Shown here in pieces: positions 1 to 7,256 of a stretch of DNA of 35,324 nucleotides. The position numbers and the translations under genes were made by a program. The notes under the pieces are model-generated. The model saw only the letters and a program-made list of their open reading frames with translations, made no database searches and was not told the DNA's origin. The number at the start of each line of letters is the position of its first letter. The stretch's first letter is position 1. Source of the DNA: CAZKUB01 sp964592335 (GTDB taxonomy: Archaea; Thermoplasmatota; E2; DHVEG-1); the NCBI GenBank assembly GCA_964592335.1, contig CAZQEU010000008.1:1-35324 (forward strand), given 5' to 3'.

Positions 1-520
1 AATCAAGCTTTTTGTTAAGATAGTATCCCAATAAAATAAACAATATTGCAAAAAACGCAATCAATAGATAAATCAGAGGTGAAATAAACCAATAAACAAG
101 AGGCTCCTCAAAATATTCCGTATCTTCAAGAACTCTACCAATAGGTCCAAAAACAATGTAGGGCATAAGAGCCAATGCAAATTTCCAATCTATTTTGACA
201 TCAAGTCTTCTAAGTAAACGGTATACATAGTATAAAGCGATAATTAGAATCAAACCATAGGTTACCTCAGAGATCATTGTATATCCTTCGCTTGCCCAGA
301 CTTCATTGTGGACTGCTTTTCCTTCAACAACACCTGGAACTATACCTACCTGAGTTCCTGAATCAGCTACAACGGGACCCCAATAATACTTCCAAATCCA
401 GTTGTCATAAAAAATAGATGGAAATAAAATGAGGCCAGAAATAACAATTATAACAGTTAAAATTATGCTGTAAAACAGTATTTTCTCCTTGTTTTCCCAT
501 AAAATCTCTGATATTTTCAT
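1..520 (-). CDS. DUF63 family integral membrane protein, C-terminus cut by window edge
   Basis: Reading the minus strand from the ATG at 520 gives 173 residues open to the window edge. The product is a multi-pass membrane protein with hydrophobic segments at about residues 16-34, 86-100 and 144-167. Two stretches fit my memory of the archaeal DUF63 family: a YYWGPVVADSG stretch near residue 45, and an LMPYIVFGPIGRVLEDTEYF stretch near 118-137 followed by WFISPLIY. The family's function is not known. The gene is divergent from egsA across a 61-base gap, so the two promoters sit back to back. The C-terminal part lies outside the window. The family call rests on recognised motifs, not on a search. 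Confidence 0.8.
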   Translation of the reverse strand, partial: MKISEILWENKEKILFYSIILTVIIVISGLILFPSIFYDNWIWKYYWGPVVADSGTQVGIVPGVVEGKAVHNEVWASEGYTMISEVTYGLILIIALYYVYRLLRRLDVKIDWKFALALMPYIVFGPIGRVLEDTEYFEEPLVYWFISPLIYLLIAFFAILFILLGYYLNKKLD

Positions 521-546
521 GTTTTATCATTAGGTAAAACAAAAAA

Positions 547-559
547 ATAATATATTAAT
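547..559 (+). promoter_or_regulatory. TATA box of egsA
   Basis: An AT-only stretch reading TAATATATTAAT lies with its centre about 29 bases before the egsA ATG. That spacing puts the transcription start at or next to the ATG, so the mRNA is probably leaderless. No Shine-Dalgarno sequence is visible in front of the ATG, which agrees. Confidence 0.55.
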
Positions 560-581
560 ACAGTGGTTTACACTATTTATT

Positions 582-1670
582 ATGGTACGATTCACAAAAT
601 CAAAAACGATGATATTTCCAAGGGAAATAATAGTTGGTCACAACACCAACCAACAGGTAGCAGAACTATGTGAAAGAGTAAGCACTGGAAAAAATGTACT
701 AATCGTTGCAGATAAAAAAACCAAGAAGTTATCTGGAGATGAGATACATAAGGTCCTCAAAAAAGCAAACTATGAGGTAAAAGACAAAATAGTATCCTCC
801 CCAACAGTAGGAGAAGTAAATCATGTAACCAAATATGCACATAAAAACAAAATAGATCTTTTACTCGGAGTAGGTGGAGGAAGCGTAATAGATGTTACAA
901 AACTTGCAGCATATGAGCTGAAAAGACCTTTTGTAAGTGTTCCCACTTCTGCTGCACATGATGGAATAGCATCACCTCGTGCTTCTTTAAAACATAGTAA
1001 AGGCTCAGTTTCAAAAACAGCATTATCGCCTCTCGCTGTTCTTGCAGATACAAAAGTAATTATGAAAGCACCATACCGAATGCTTGCATCAGGCTGTGCT
1101 GATGTAATATCAAATATGTCTGCTGTAATGGACTGGAAACTTGCACACAGGCTTAAAGGAGAAGAATTTAGTACACATGGAGCAGTACTTGCACAGACCG
1201 CCGCTGAAATGCTAATCGACAATGTAGAAGATATACACCCTGATTCAGAGGAAACAGCATGGCTTGCTGTAAAAGCAATGATCGTATCAGGAGTTGCGAT
1301 GAGTGTTGCGGGAAACACACGACCAGCATCTGGCTCAGAGCACATGTTTTCACATATGCTTGATCATCTAGGACCAAGAATAATGCTTAAGGGAAGGCGA
1401 CATAAAAGACCACTTCATGGAGAACAATGTGGAGTAGGCGCTATAATGATGGTTTATTTGCATGGTGGAGACTGGCAGAAAATAAGAGATACACTTAAAA
1501 AGATAGGTGCGCCAACAACATCAGAAGAACTAGGTCTTTCAAAGAAAAAAGTAGTAGAAGCACTTACCAAAGCACATGAAATAAGACCAGAGAGATACAC
1601 TATTTTAGGTGAAACAGGTCTTACAGAAGAAGCTGCAAAAAAACTTGCAAAAATCACAGATGTAATCTAA
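582..1670 (+). CDS. egsA: sn-glycerol-1-phosphate dehydrogenase [NAD(P)+]
   Basis: Reduces dihydroxyacetone phosphate to sn-glycerol-1-phosphate, the backbone of archaeal ether lipids, in the cytoplasm. The 362-residue length fits the family. It shows the nucleotide-binding GVGGGSVIDVTK stretch at about residues 96-107, then PTSAAHDGIASPRA at 121-134. Zn ligands expected for this iron-alcohol-dehydrogenase-like fold are visible as D174 (in GCADVISN), H254 (in SGSEHMFSH) and H279 (in PLHGEQCG). The ATG at 582 is chosen for its distance to the TATA box; an internal ATG at 609 also precedes the conserved start. The stop lies two bases from the stop of the convergent gene, so the two share a very short 3' boundary. 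Confidence 0.95.
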   Translation: MVRFTKSKTMIFPREIIVGHNTNQQVAELCERVSTGKNVLIVADKKTKKLSGDEIHKVLKKANYEVKDKIVSSPTVGEVNHVTKYAHKNKIDLLLGVGGGSVIDVTKLAAYELKRPFVSVPTSAAHDGIASPRASLKHSKGSVSKTALSPLAVLADTKVIMKAPYRMLASGCADVISNMSAVMDWKLAHRLKGEEFSTHGAVLAQTAAEMLIDNVEDIHPDSEETAWLAVKAMIVSGVAMSVAGNTRPASGSEHMFSHMLDHLGPRIMLKGRRHKRPLHGEQCGVGAIMMVYLHGGDWQKIRDTLKKIGAPTTSEELGLSKKKVVEALTKAHEIRPERYTILGETGLTEEAAKKLAKITDVI

Positions 1671-1672
1671 AA

Positions 1673-2350
1673 TCAATGACATTTAACATTAAAAATAAGG
1701 CTGTCCTGTTTTATAAAATCATATTCGTTGAATTTATTTACAAAAGTCCCAGCTGCATCCCCTATTATTTTTGCTAGATTATCATAATTGTAGCCTAAAC
1801 TATTTTCATTATCTGTTATCTGAGCATATCCTATACATATAATAGATGTTCCAGATGAGGGGCAGTTCCAAGTCTCACCGATTAACACTACTTTTTCTTC
1901 AAAATTATTTGAAAAAATAGAACCGTTATATATTATATAGGATGTTTTATGACCATTACGTAGAATCCTAGATCCTTTCAACACAGAAGACTGATTCAAT
2001 GTTATATTTTTTTCAACTGATGACTGTATAATCGTGTTATCTGTCTTGTTTATGAGTTCATCTTCACCAACCATAAAAATAGTTTTAAAAGTAGTTACTC
2101 TTAAAAAAGCAGAGTTATCATAATCATCTTCAATTCCATATTTTATACTTGCTTGTTTTTCAAGACCAAAAACTCTTTCCTCATAAGTAGCCTCACCTAA
2201 ATCATCCCAGTTATCTGTAAGATAATCAGATGGGACAATCGCACGTATAATCTGGTTTCCACTAAACAAAAAAGTAATGATCAACAGAATTAAAACTACA
2301 AAAGCAAGTGCAACATAAAACTTGTTTATTTTTTGTTCTCCTTCATCCAC
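1673..2350 (-). CDS. hypothetical protein with N-terminal membrane anchor
   Basis: I do not recognise this 225-residue protein. It has a short charged N-terminus, one strong hydrophobic segment (about residues 12-28, ALAFVVLILLIITFLF) and then a hydrophilic domain with several N-glycosylation sequons (NKT, NIT, NQS, NGS). That suggests one extracytoplasmic domain held by an N-terminal anchor. Four Cys or near-Cys positions lie late in the chain (CPSSGTSIICIG and the terminal CH), so a disulfide is possible. The reading frame begins at GTG (2350); the nearby ATG at 2346 is out of frame. It is downstream of metK on the same strand but separated by a T-run, so it probably has its own transcript. 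It converges on egsA. Confidence 0.65.
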   Translation of the reverse strand: MDEGEQKINKFYVALAFVVLILLIITFLFSGNQIIRAIVPSDYLTDNWDDLGEATYEERVFGLEKQASIKYGIEDDYDNSAFLRVTTFKTIFMVGEDELINKTDNTIIQSSVEKNITLNQSSVLKGSRILRNGHKTSYIIYNGSIFSNNFEEKVVLIGETWNCPSSGTSIICIGYAQITDNENSLGYNYDNLAKIIGDAAGTFVNKFNEYDFIKQDSLIFNVKCH

Positions 2351-2389
2351 AAGTTCTCAAAATACTTTGTCTATTACTTTAAACTAACG

Positions 2390-2402
2390 AAAAAGAAAAA
2401 AA
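2390..2402 (-). terminator. poly-T terminator after metK
   Basis: On the minus strand, just past the metK stop codon, the sequence reads T7, C, T5. Archaeal RNA polymerase stops at such T-runs without needing a hairpin. The call is based on position and composition only. Confidence 0.45.
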
Positions 2403-2411
2403 TGAGGTTTT

Positions 2412-3587
2412 TTATTTTTTCAAACCTGCTTCTTTTTTAATATCCTCTGCTTTATCTGTTTTTTCCCATGTAAAATCTGGTTCATCACGACCAAAATGAC
2501 CATAAGCAGCTGTTTTATAAAAAATAGGTCTTCTAAGATCGAGATGATTTATTATCTCACCTGGTTTTAATGGGAAAAACTCCCGTACAATATCTTCGAT
2601 TTTGTCAATAGGTATCTTATTTGTTCCAAAACAATCAATATTTATTGATACTGGTTCTGCAACACCTATTGCATATGCTAGTTGTATCTCACATTTGTCA
2701 GCAATTTTTGCAGCGACTATATTTTTTGCAATATAACGTGCGGCATATGCAGCACTTCTATCTACTTTAGTTGGGTCTTTTCCTGAGAAAGCTCCTCCGC
2801 CATGACGGCCAACACCGCCATATGTATCCACTATAATTTTTCGGCCTGTAAGACCTCCATCAGCATACGGACCCCCACGGATAAATGCACCCGTTGGATT
2901 TACATGAAAAACTGTGTCTTTGTCAATCCATTTTTTACATACGGGTTTGATTACTTTGTTTATTATGTCTTTACGGATTTTGCTATGAGAGATTCCTCCA
3001 TCATGTTGAGTACTTACAACAATTGCATCTGCACGTAGAGGTTTTCCTTTTTCATCATACTCAATGGAAACCTGTGATTTACCATCTGGTCTTAGATATG
3101 TTATCTCATTTTTCTTTCTTACTTCAGATAGTTTTTTAGTAAGTTTATGTGCAAGTGAAATTGGTAGTGGCATAAGTTCTTTGGTTTCATTACATGCATA
3201 ACCATACATCATACCTTGATCTCCTGCTCCTTGATCAAGGTGTAATCCTTCACCTTCCGATACACCCTGTGATATATCTGGGCTTTGTTCAGTGATTTGT
3301 ATCCATACAGAACATGTTTCCCATTCTATACCATATTCTGATTTTGTGTAACCTATGTCTTTGATTGTATTTCGGACGATACGAGGAATATCTAAATATC
3401 CTCCGGTTGTCATCTCACCAAAAACCATTACTCCACCGTTTTTTGTACCCGTCTCCACTGCGACTCTTGAATTTGGATCTATATTAAGTGCTTCATCTAA
3501 TATAGAATCAGATATAAGATCACACATCTTATCAGGATGCCCTTCAGTTACTGATTCCGAGCTTATGATTATCTTTCTTTTTACCAT
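2412..3587 (-). CDS. metK: S-adenosylmethionine synthetase, bacterial/eukaryotic type
   Basis: Makes S-adenosylmethionine from ATP and methionine in the cytoplasm. The 391 residues show the classic bacterial/eukaryotic MAT signatures: SVTEGHPDKMCD near the N-terminus, a DQGAGDQGMMYGYA block, an FIRGGPYADGGLTGRKI block, GGGAFSGKDPTKVDRSAAY, and a C-terminal AYGHFGRDEPDFTWE. Archaea normally carry a distinct, divergent MAT family, so this copy looks bacterial in origin. The start is set at the ATG at 3587, not a longer reading from 3620, because GGTGA lies five bases upstream of it and the family begins at this point. A TATA-like stretch lies further upstream, near 3662-3672. The gene sits between two unrelated small genes and probably forms its own transcript, since T-runs flank it. 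Confidence 0.95.
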   Translation of the reverse strand: MVKRKIIISSESVTEGHPDKMCDLISDSILDEALNIDPNSRVAVETGTKNGGVMVFGEMTTGGYLDIPRIVRNTIKDIGYTKSEYGIEWETCSVWIQITEQSPDISQGVSEGEGLHLDQGAGDQGMMYGYACNETKELMPLPISLAHKLTKKLSEVRKKNEITYLRPDGKSQVSIEYDEKGKPLRADAIVVSTQHDGGISHSKIRKDIINKVIKPVCKKWIDKDTVFHVNPTGAFIRGGPYADGGLTGRKIIVDTYGGVGRHGGGAFSGKDPTKVDRSAAYAARYIAKNIVAAKIADKCEIQLAYAIGVAEPVSINIDCFGTNKIPIDKIEDIVREFFPLKPGEIINHLDLRRPIFYKTAAYGHFGRDEPDFTWEKTDKAEDIKKEAGLKK

Positions 3588-3684
3588 ATTTTCACCTACA
3601 AATAATTGTTTAGCCTCCAAATATGTGAAAAGAATGAAACAAAAACTTAGTTATTAACTTTTTTAAATAAGTGTAAGAGAAATA

Positions 3685-3692
3685 AAAAAAAG
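3685..3692 (-). terminator. T8 terminator after the DUF6015-like gene
   Basis: Eight consecutive T residues on the minus strand lie eight bases past the stop codon of the gene ending at 3700, upstream of metK. This is a typical archaeal T-run terminator by position. Confidence 0.45.
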
Positions 3693-3699
3693 ATTTGGT

Positions 3700-4107
3700 T
3701 TACTCGTCTATCTTACGAGTAACCCACATCTGATCATCAATTGCATCATAAATTGCTTCATCAGATATGTCGTCTATTGTTTGTTTATCTGAAAGAATAC
3801 TTCCAGTTCTTTTGTTCTCATCTTTTGAAAATCCAAGTATTATATCTTTTTTGATGACCCAGTAGTGTGTACGCCATTCTCTGCCATCATAAAGTGTTGT
3901 TTCTTCACGCTCGGTTGTAAGCATTCCTTCTTCTTCAAGTATATAGAATAATTGTCTGTCTTCAGGGTCGAGTACATTATCTATTACTCTGTCCTGAAAA
4001 CCAAAGATATCCATTACAAATCCTGCGTCTCTTCTTGCTTCGTCTATACCTATTCCAACTCTATTTGCTATTGCTTTTGACAAGTCATCTAAAGTTATGA
4101 TATTCAT
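3700..4107 (-). CDS. DUF6015-like small acidic protein
   Basis: A 135-residue cytoplasmic protein with no signal peptide or membrane segment. The first about 80 residues look like a helical DNA-binding-type domain: an ITLDDLSKAIANRVGIGIDEARRDAGFVMDIFGF block, then LDPEDRQLFYILEEEGMLTTEREE and GREWRTHYW. This pattern fits my memory of the DUF6015 family in Thermoplasmata, of unknown function; the winged-helix reading is an inference. The C-terminal third is acidic (DDISDEAIYDAIDD). The ATG at 4107 follows GAGGT by about nine bases. The gene is divergent from the DUF5678 gene at 4279. Confidence 0.6.
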   Translation of the reverse strand: MNIITLDDLSKAIANRVGIGIDEARRDAGFVMDIFGFQDRVIDNVLDPEDRQLFYILEEEGMLTTEREETTLYDGREWRTHYWVIKKDIILGFSKDENKRTGSILSDKQTIDDISDEAIYDAIDDQMWVTRKIDE

Positions 4108-4244
4108 AATTTTTTACCTCTTCTTGTATTATTGTTTTGTTAAGAACGTGTAATATAGTTTGTATGCTCTAATATATATAGTTTTCTATCAAATTTAATA
4201 AATATTCTGAAAAATACATAAAAATACCTCCAAAACAGCATAAG

Positions 4245-4255
4245 CTTTAAATACT
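4245..4255 (+). promoter_or_regulatory. TATA box of the DUF5678 gene
   Basis: CTTTAAATACT lies with its centre about 29 bases ahead of the ATG at 4279, the spacing expected for a transcript starting at or just before the start codon. Confidence 0.45.
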
Positions 4256-4278
4256 CTTGGAAGGTAAGAGATAAACAG

Positions 4279-4470
4279 ATGAAAAAAGAAGAGGCTTCTA
4301 AAAAATTTTCAGGAGAATGGCTTTTGCTATTCAACGATGAGATAATAGATCATAGTGCAGATGTTGAGGATATACTTAAAATTGCTGAAGAAAAATTTCC
4401 GGCTAACGAATTTCCAAAAGATGAAATTAGGATATCAAAAGTAATGGAAAAGCCTTTTAGAGATTTTTAG
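4279..4470 (+). CDS. DUF5678-like small protein
   Basis: A 63-residue protein. The pattern FSGEWLLLFNDEIIDHSADVEDILKIAEEKFP fits the DUF5678 family, in which a short beta strand pair (GEWV.. ..GEVV) is followed by a helix. Function is unknown. In my memory these small proteins often occur beside aspartic-protease-like genes in archaea, and here such a gene follows 58 bases downstream on the same strand, so the two may act together. The opposite-strand reading over this gene is a shadow. A TATA box lies at the correct distance from the ATG. Confidence 0.6.
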   Translation: MKKEEASKKFSGEWLLLFNDEIIDHSADVEDILKIAEEKFPANEFPKDEIRISKVMEKPFRDF

Positions 4471-4528
4471 AAAAAAAGTTTTTTTCAACAAAAGTATTAA
4501 TTGGGGTTAAGCAATTACAGTCAAACTC

Positions 4529-4930
4529 ATGGATGCTTTAGAATTTATATTTGACTATCAAAAATACCCTGTTGTACCAGTAAAATTTATTCATAATGAA
4601 ACAGAAACACCATTTATAGATGCCCTACTGGATTCAGGTGGAGATTTCATTGTCATACCTATGCCTATTGCAAAATACTTAAAGCTTAAACTTAGAAAAG
4701 CAGGAGATGTAGACACAGCAGGAGGCACTACTTCTCTATTCAAATCAAACCTTAACATGATAATGGGGAACAATGAGAAATCCTATACTTATAAAAATAT
4801 CCAGATTCATGTTTCAGACAGAGATGATATACCCGTATTAATAGGTAGGCATCCAATTTTTGAAGACTATGAAATAGTATTTAAAAAACATAAAGATCAG
4901 CTTATACTTAAGTCATTAAAAACGAGTTAA
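4529..4930 (+). CDS. retropepsin-like aspartic protease (clan AA)
   Basis: A 133-residue single-domain protein. The catalytic motif is readable as ALLDSGGDFIVIP at about residues 32-44, where D35-S36-G37 is the clan AA signature, in the form that dimerises to pair two aspartates. Downstream, the hydrophobic IPVLIGRHPIFEDYEIVF stretch (about 100-117) matches the second conserved block (usually an ILG or LIG-x-x-x-F pattern). Likely a cytosolic peptidase of unknown substrate. It follows the DUF5678-like gene on the same strand with a 58-base gap. There is no signal peptide. The fold call is good; actual protease activity is inferred. Confidence 0.75.
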   Translation: MDALEFIFDYQKYPVVPVKFIHNETETPFIDALLDSGGDFIVIPMPIAKYLKLKLRKAGDVDTAGGTTSLFKSNLNMIMGNNEKSYTYKNIQIHVSDRDDIPVLIGRHPIFEDYEIVFKKHKDQLILKSLKTS

Positions 4931-4955
4931 TTCTTTTCATATAAATATGGTTCTG

Positions 4956-4980
4956 TCTCCTCTCAGGAGGCATATTTTCA
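4956..4980 (+). terminator. possible hairpin terminator after the protease gene
   Basis: CTCCT and AGGAG form a five-pair stem around a CTC loop (4957-4969), followed by a short T-rich stretch (CATATTTTC). It lies 26 bases after the protease stop. The stem is short and the T-run weak, so this is tentative. Confidence 0.25.
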
Positions 4981-5007
4981 CTGTCTAAATCGGGTGATTT
5001 AACCCAA

Positions 5008-5163
5008 TCATTCTCTTCTTTTTTTAATATAATCTTTTATCGCAGTTTCTACCAATTCAGATACAGTAGTATCAAAATTAATAGCCGCAATCTTTGTTTC
5101 TTTCCATAGATTTGGATCAATCTTTATAGATGTTGCAATTCGTTTCATTTCAGCTTTCTCCAT
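5008..5163 (-). CDS. ribbon-helix-helix (CopG/MetJ-like) DNA-binding protein
   Basis: A tiny protein of about 46-51 residues whose core (RIATSIKIDPNLWKETKIAAINFDTTVSELVETAIKDYIKK, given here in parts: RIATSIKID, then LWKETKIAAI, then TTVSELVETAIKDYI) is the strand-helix-helix pattern of RHH transcription factors and antitoxins. The start is uncertain: ATG at 5163 (MEKAEMKR) or ATG at 5148 (MKRIATSI), the latter with GGAG nine bases upstream. A longer reading from 5217 would add a non-conserved hydrophobic stretch and is unlikely. It is divergent from the transposase gene, with about 90 bases between them that hold repeat sequences. It probably represses its own promoter, the transposase promoter, or both. 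No adjacent toxin gene is seen. Confidence 0.65.
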   Translation of the reverse strand: MEKAEMKRIATSIKIDPNLWKETKIAAINFDTTVSELVETAIKDYIKKRRE

Positions 5164-5173
5164 ACCAACTGGG

Positions 5174-5220
5174 CATATATAACACAAGTAGTATAATAGT
5201 TTTATCATATGTAACACAAA
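5174..5220. repeat. direct repeat pair, operator candidate
   Basis: Two 15-base copies, CATATATAACACAAG (5174-5188) and CATATGTAACACAAA (5206-5220), are 13/15 identical and start 32 bases apart, about three helical turns. They lie in the promoter space between the RHH gene and the transposase gene. RHH proteins usually bind such short repeated sites as dimers in tandem, so an autoregulatory operator is a fair inference. Confidence 0.5.
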
Positions 5221-5221
5221 C

Positions 5222-5230
5222 TATATATAA
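5222..5230 (+). promoter_or_regulatory. TATA box of the transposase gene
   Basis: TATATATAA ends 25 bases before the ATG at 5255, which predicts a leaderless transcript starting at that ATG. This is one reason to prefer 5255 over the GTG at 5234, which lies inside the promoter. Confidence 0.5.
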
Positions 5231-5241
5231 TAAGTGGTAAA

Positions 5242-5255
5242 TACTACTAGTAGTA
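5242..5255. repeat. perfect 14-bp palindrome between TATA box and start codon
   Basis: TACTACTAGTAGTA reads the same on both strands and lies exactly where transcription of the transposase gene should begin. It could be a repressor site or a chance product of AT-rich sequence; its position makes a regulatory role plausible. Confidence 0.4.
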
Positions 5256-6412
5256 TGGTAGTAAACAAGGAGAAAGAACCTGAAATTCGTAGAAAAATAA
5301 GAGCATATAGTATGCTTGCAAAAGGCGTCGCTCCAAAAATGATCGATAGCAATACCTATGAAATATCATCACAAAATAATCCTAATAAAAAATATACTAT
5401 AAAACATACAAATACATGGCAGTGTAGTTGTCCTGATTATAAAAAACGAAAGATTAAGTGTAAACATATACAAGTAGTAGAATTATGGCTTGAGCTACGT
5501 TCAAAATTTATTATGAATGATATGGGCTGGGAAAAAGAAATACTAGAACTCCAAGATGAGTTTATAGAAAGAGAACTAATATGTCCATTTTGCAGTAGTA
5601 TAAATGTTATAAAAAATGGGAAGCGAAAAACAAAAATCGGTTATAGACAAAGATATCTTTGTAAAGCTTGTAAAAAACGTTTTGTAATAGATCCAATAAG
5701 AGGTAGAAAAGCCACAGCTAAAATAATCTGCCTGTGTATGGACTTATATTACAAAGGACTGTCTTATCGCAAGATAGCAGATACAATGTATCAATTCTAT
5801 GGAATTGAATTGCATCATGAGACCATACGTCGTTGGATTAACAAATTCATGAAATATCTCACTGAATATGTTAAAGACTTCAAACCAGAAATCAGTGGTA
5901 AATGGCAAGTAGACGAACAAAAAATAAAATCTAAAGAAGGATGGGTTTGGAGTTGGAATGCCATTGATAATAAAACAAGGTTTCTAATCGCAAATACAGT
6001 TACTTTCCATCGTAGTGATAGATCAGCTAGAAAGATTTTTCAGAAAATAAAAGAAGTTACTGATAAAAAACCAGCTTATATTTCAACAGATGGATTGGCA
6101 AGTTATGCTAATGCAATAAAAAACGAGTTTAGTGAAACTAAACATATGAAAAATGTTGGTTTAATGGATAAAGTAAATAATAACAAGATAGAGCGTTTTC
6201 ATGGTAGTTGGAGAGAAAGAGACAAGGTGATGCGTGGACTTGAAAATAGAGAAACAACAGAGCAAATGCTTGAAAACTATAGAACATATTATAATTTTAT
6301 TCGTAAACATCAAGCATTAAATGGTAAAACACCAGCAGAATTTGCAGGGATAGACCTAAGATTAAATGAAAACAAATGGGAAAATCTTTTAGTCAGATCT
6401 ATTGAAAAATGA
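5255..6412 (+). CDS. DDE transposase with N-terminal SWIM zinc finger
   Basis: A 385-residue protein combining four modules. First a SWIM-type zinc finger (C57, C59, C69, H71, in WQCSCPDYK and CKHIQ). Then a zinc ribbon (C110, C113, C136, C139). Then a helix-turn-helix (GLSYRKIADTMYQFYG). Last an IS6/IS240-like DDE catalytic core with D220 (WQVDEQ), D279 (ISTDGLASY) and E313 (NNKIERFHGSW) all present. The gene is full length and looks intact. The ATG at 5255 is chosen over the upstream GTG at 5234 from the TATA spacing. No terminal inverted repeats or target duplication could be found, and its stop overlaps the convergent gene by 14 bases. It is therefore either an element with decayed ends or a resident gene. 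It is divergent from an RHH regulator. Confidence 0.9.
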   Translation: MVVNKEKEPEIRRKIRAYSMLAKGVAPKMIDSNTYEISSQNNPNKKYTIKHTNTWQCSCPDYKKRKIKCKHIQVVELWLELRSKFIMNDMGWEKEILELQDEFIERELICPFCSSINVIKNGKRKTKIGYRQRYLCKACKKRFVIDPIRGRKATAKIICLCMDLYYKGLSYRKIADTMYQFYGIELHHETIRRWINKFMKYLTEYVKDFKPEISGKWQVDEQKIKSKEGWVWSWNAIDNKTRFLIANTVTFHRSDRSARKIFQKIKEVTDKKPAYISTDGLASYANAIKNEFSETKHMKNVGLMDKVNNNKIERFHGSWRERDKVMRGLENRETTEQMLENYRTYYNFIRKHQALNGKTPAEFAGIDLRLNENKWENLLVRSIEK

Positions 6413-7256
6413 AACGTTCATAAAAGTTGAAATATGTTGTGGTCTCCCACATTATAACAAGTTCAACTACCCCTTCTGAACAATTTCCATTACATTCGTA
6501 TGTTATTTTGTCACCAACCTCTATTATCCCAGTTGGAAGATTTACTGTAAGATTTTTCGGATATTTTTGTATCTTAATATTTGTCCAGTTGGCATTATAT
6601 GCGCCTTTAACTGAGATTATAGAAATACTTTGGTTGGTTTCATCAGCTTCAAATTCTAATACTGGAACATATTCACTGAAATATACTATTGGTTGGCTAA
6701 AACCCCAACCCGTCGGCTTCCATATGAAATAGCCTGTACCTTCACCAGATACATTTATTAATTTATCACCAGCATTTATGTATCCTGTAGGGAATTCTAA
6801 CGATAAATTGCCTTCGTCAATAAAAATATCCATATCACTCCATAAATATTTATTAGGTGTATCAATAGTTTTAATCTCTATTGTTTTGTTTATTTCATCG
6901 TTATACAAAGTAAATGTTGGACGAGGCTCAGATGAAAATGTCCAATTACCCAACAATTCGTTAGTTTCCGTTACATATAATGCGATTCTATCTTGACAAA
7001 AGGGTATCACATCACCAATAGTAATGTTACTACTTGGAAGAGGGAGAATTGCTTCACCAGCATTTGAAGTCCATAGGGTGATATCTGCCCATTGTAAATC
7101 TGGATTATTTACTTCAACTACCGTAAGAGTATCAGCATTATCATCCATTTCAAATACAACTGCAGGTTCGGAAGATAGTGTCATAAAGAAAAATAAAGCT
7201 AATAATACAATAGCAGCAATTACAATTGTAACAATAGATATTGTTTGTTTTTTCAT
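6399..7256 (-). CDS. membrane-anchored protein with three tandem extracellular repeats
   Basis: I do not recognise a named family. The 285 residues begin with a short basic start and one hydrophobic segment (about residues 8-26), a signal anchor or uncleaved signal. Three related domains of about 85 residues follow (31-112, 113-197, 198-285). Each begins with Pro and an F or L core (PAVVFEMDD, PTFTLYNDE, PVLEFEADE) and contains a W-x-(D/N)-(I/M)-x-(I/L) strand (WADITLW, WSDMDIF, WTNIKI). Each also has a P-(T/S)-x(2)-I-x(2)-GD turn (PSSNITIGD, PTGYINAGD, PTGIIEVGD). The pattern recalls the repeated C-terminal domains of archaeal pilin-like proteins, without certainty. Several sequons (NIT, NWT, NKT, NLS) suggest a glycosylated outer face. 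The third repeat looks complete, so the overlap with the transposase 3' end has not truncated it. A TATA-like TTATAG lies just upstream. Confidence 0.65.
   Translation of the reverse strand: MKKQTISIVTIVIAAIVLLALFFFMTLSSEPAVVFEMDDNADTLTVVEVNNPDLQWADITLWTSNAGEAILPLPSSNITIGDVIPFCQDRIALYVTETNELLGNWTFSSEPRPTFTLYNDEINKTIEIKTIDTPNKYLWSDMDIFIDEGNLSLEFPTGYINAGDKLINVSGEGTGYFIWKPTGWGFSQPIVYFSEYVPVLEFEADETNQSISIISVKGAYNANWTNIKIQKYPKNLTVNLPTGIIEVGDKITYECNGNCSEGVVELVIMWETTTYFNFYERFIFQ

Noticed and set aside
821..1345. Long minus-strand reading frame inside egsA
   Set aside because: Antisense shadow of a strongly conserved gene.
4140..4334. Minus-strand reading frame over the DUF5678 gene
   Set aside because: Overlaps a recognisable protein on the plus strand and shows no family-like sequence.
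4949..4956. GGTTCTGT as the left terminal repeat of an IS6-like element
   Set aside because: IS6-family ends often begin in a similar way, but no inverted partner occurs after the transposase stop, and the distance to the gene is large with an RHH gene between.
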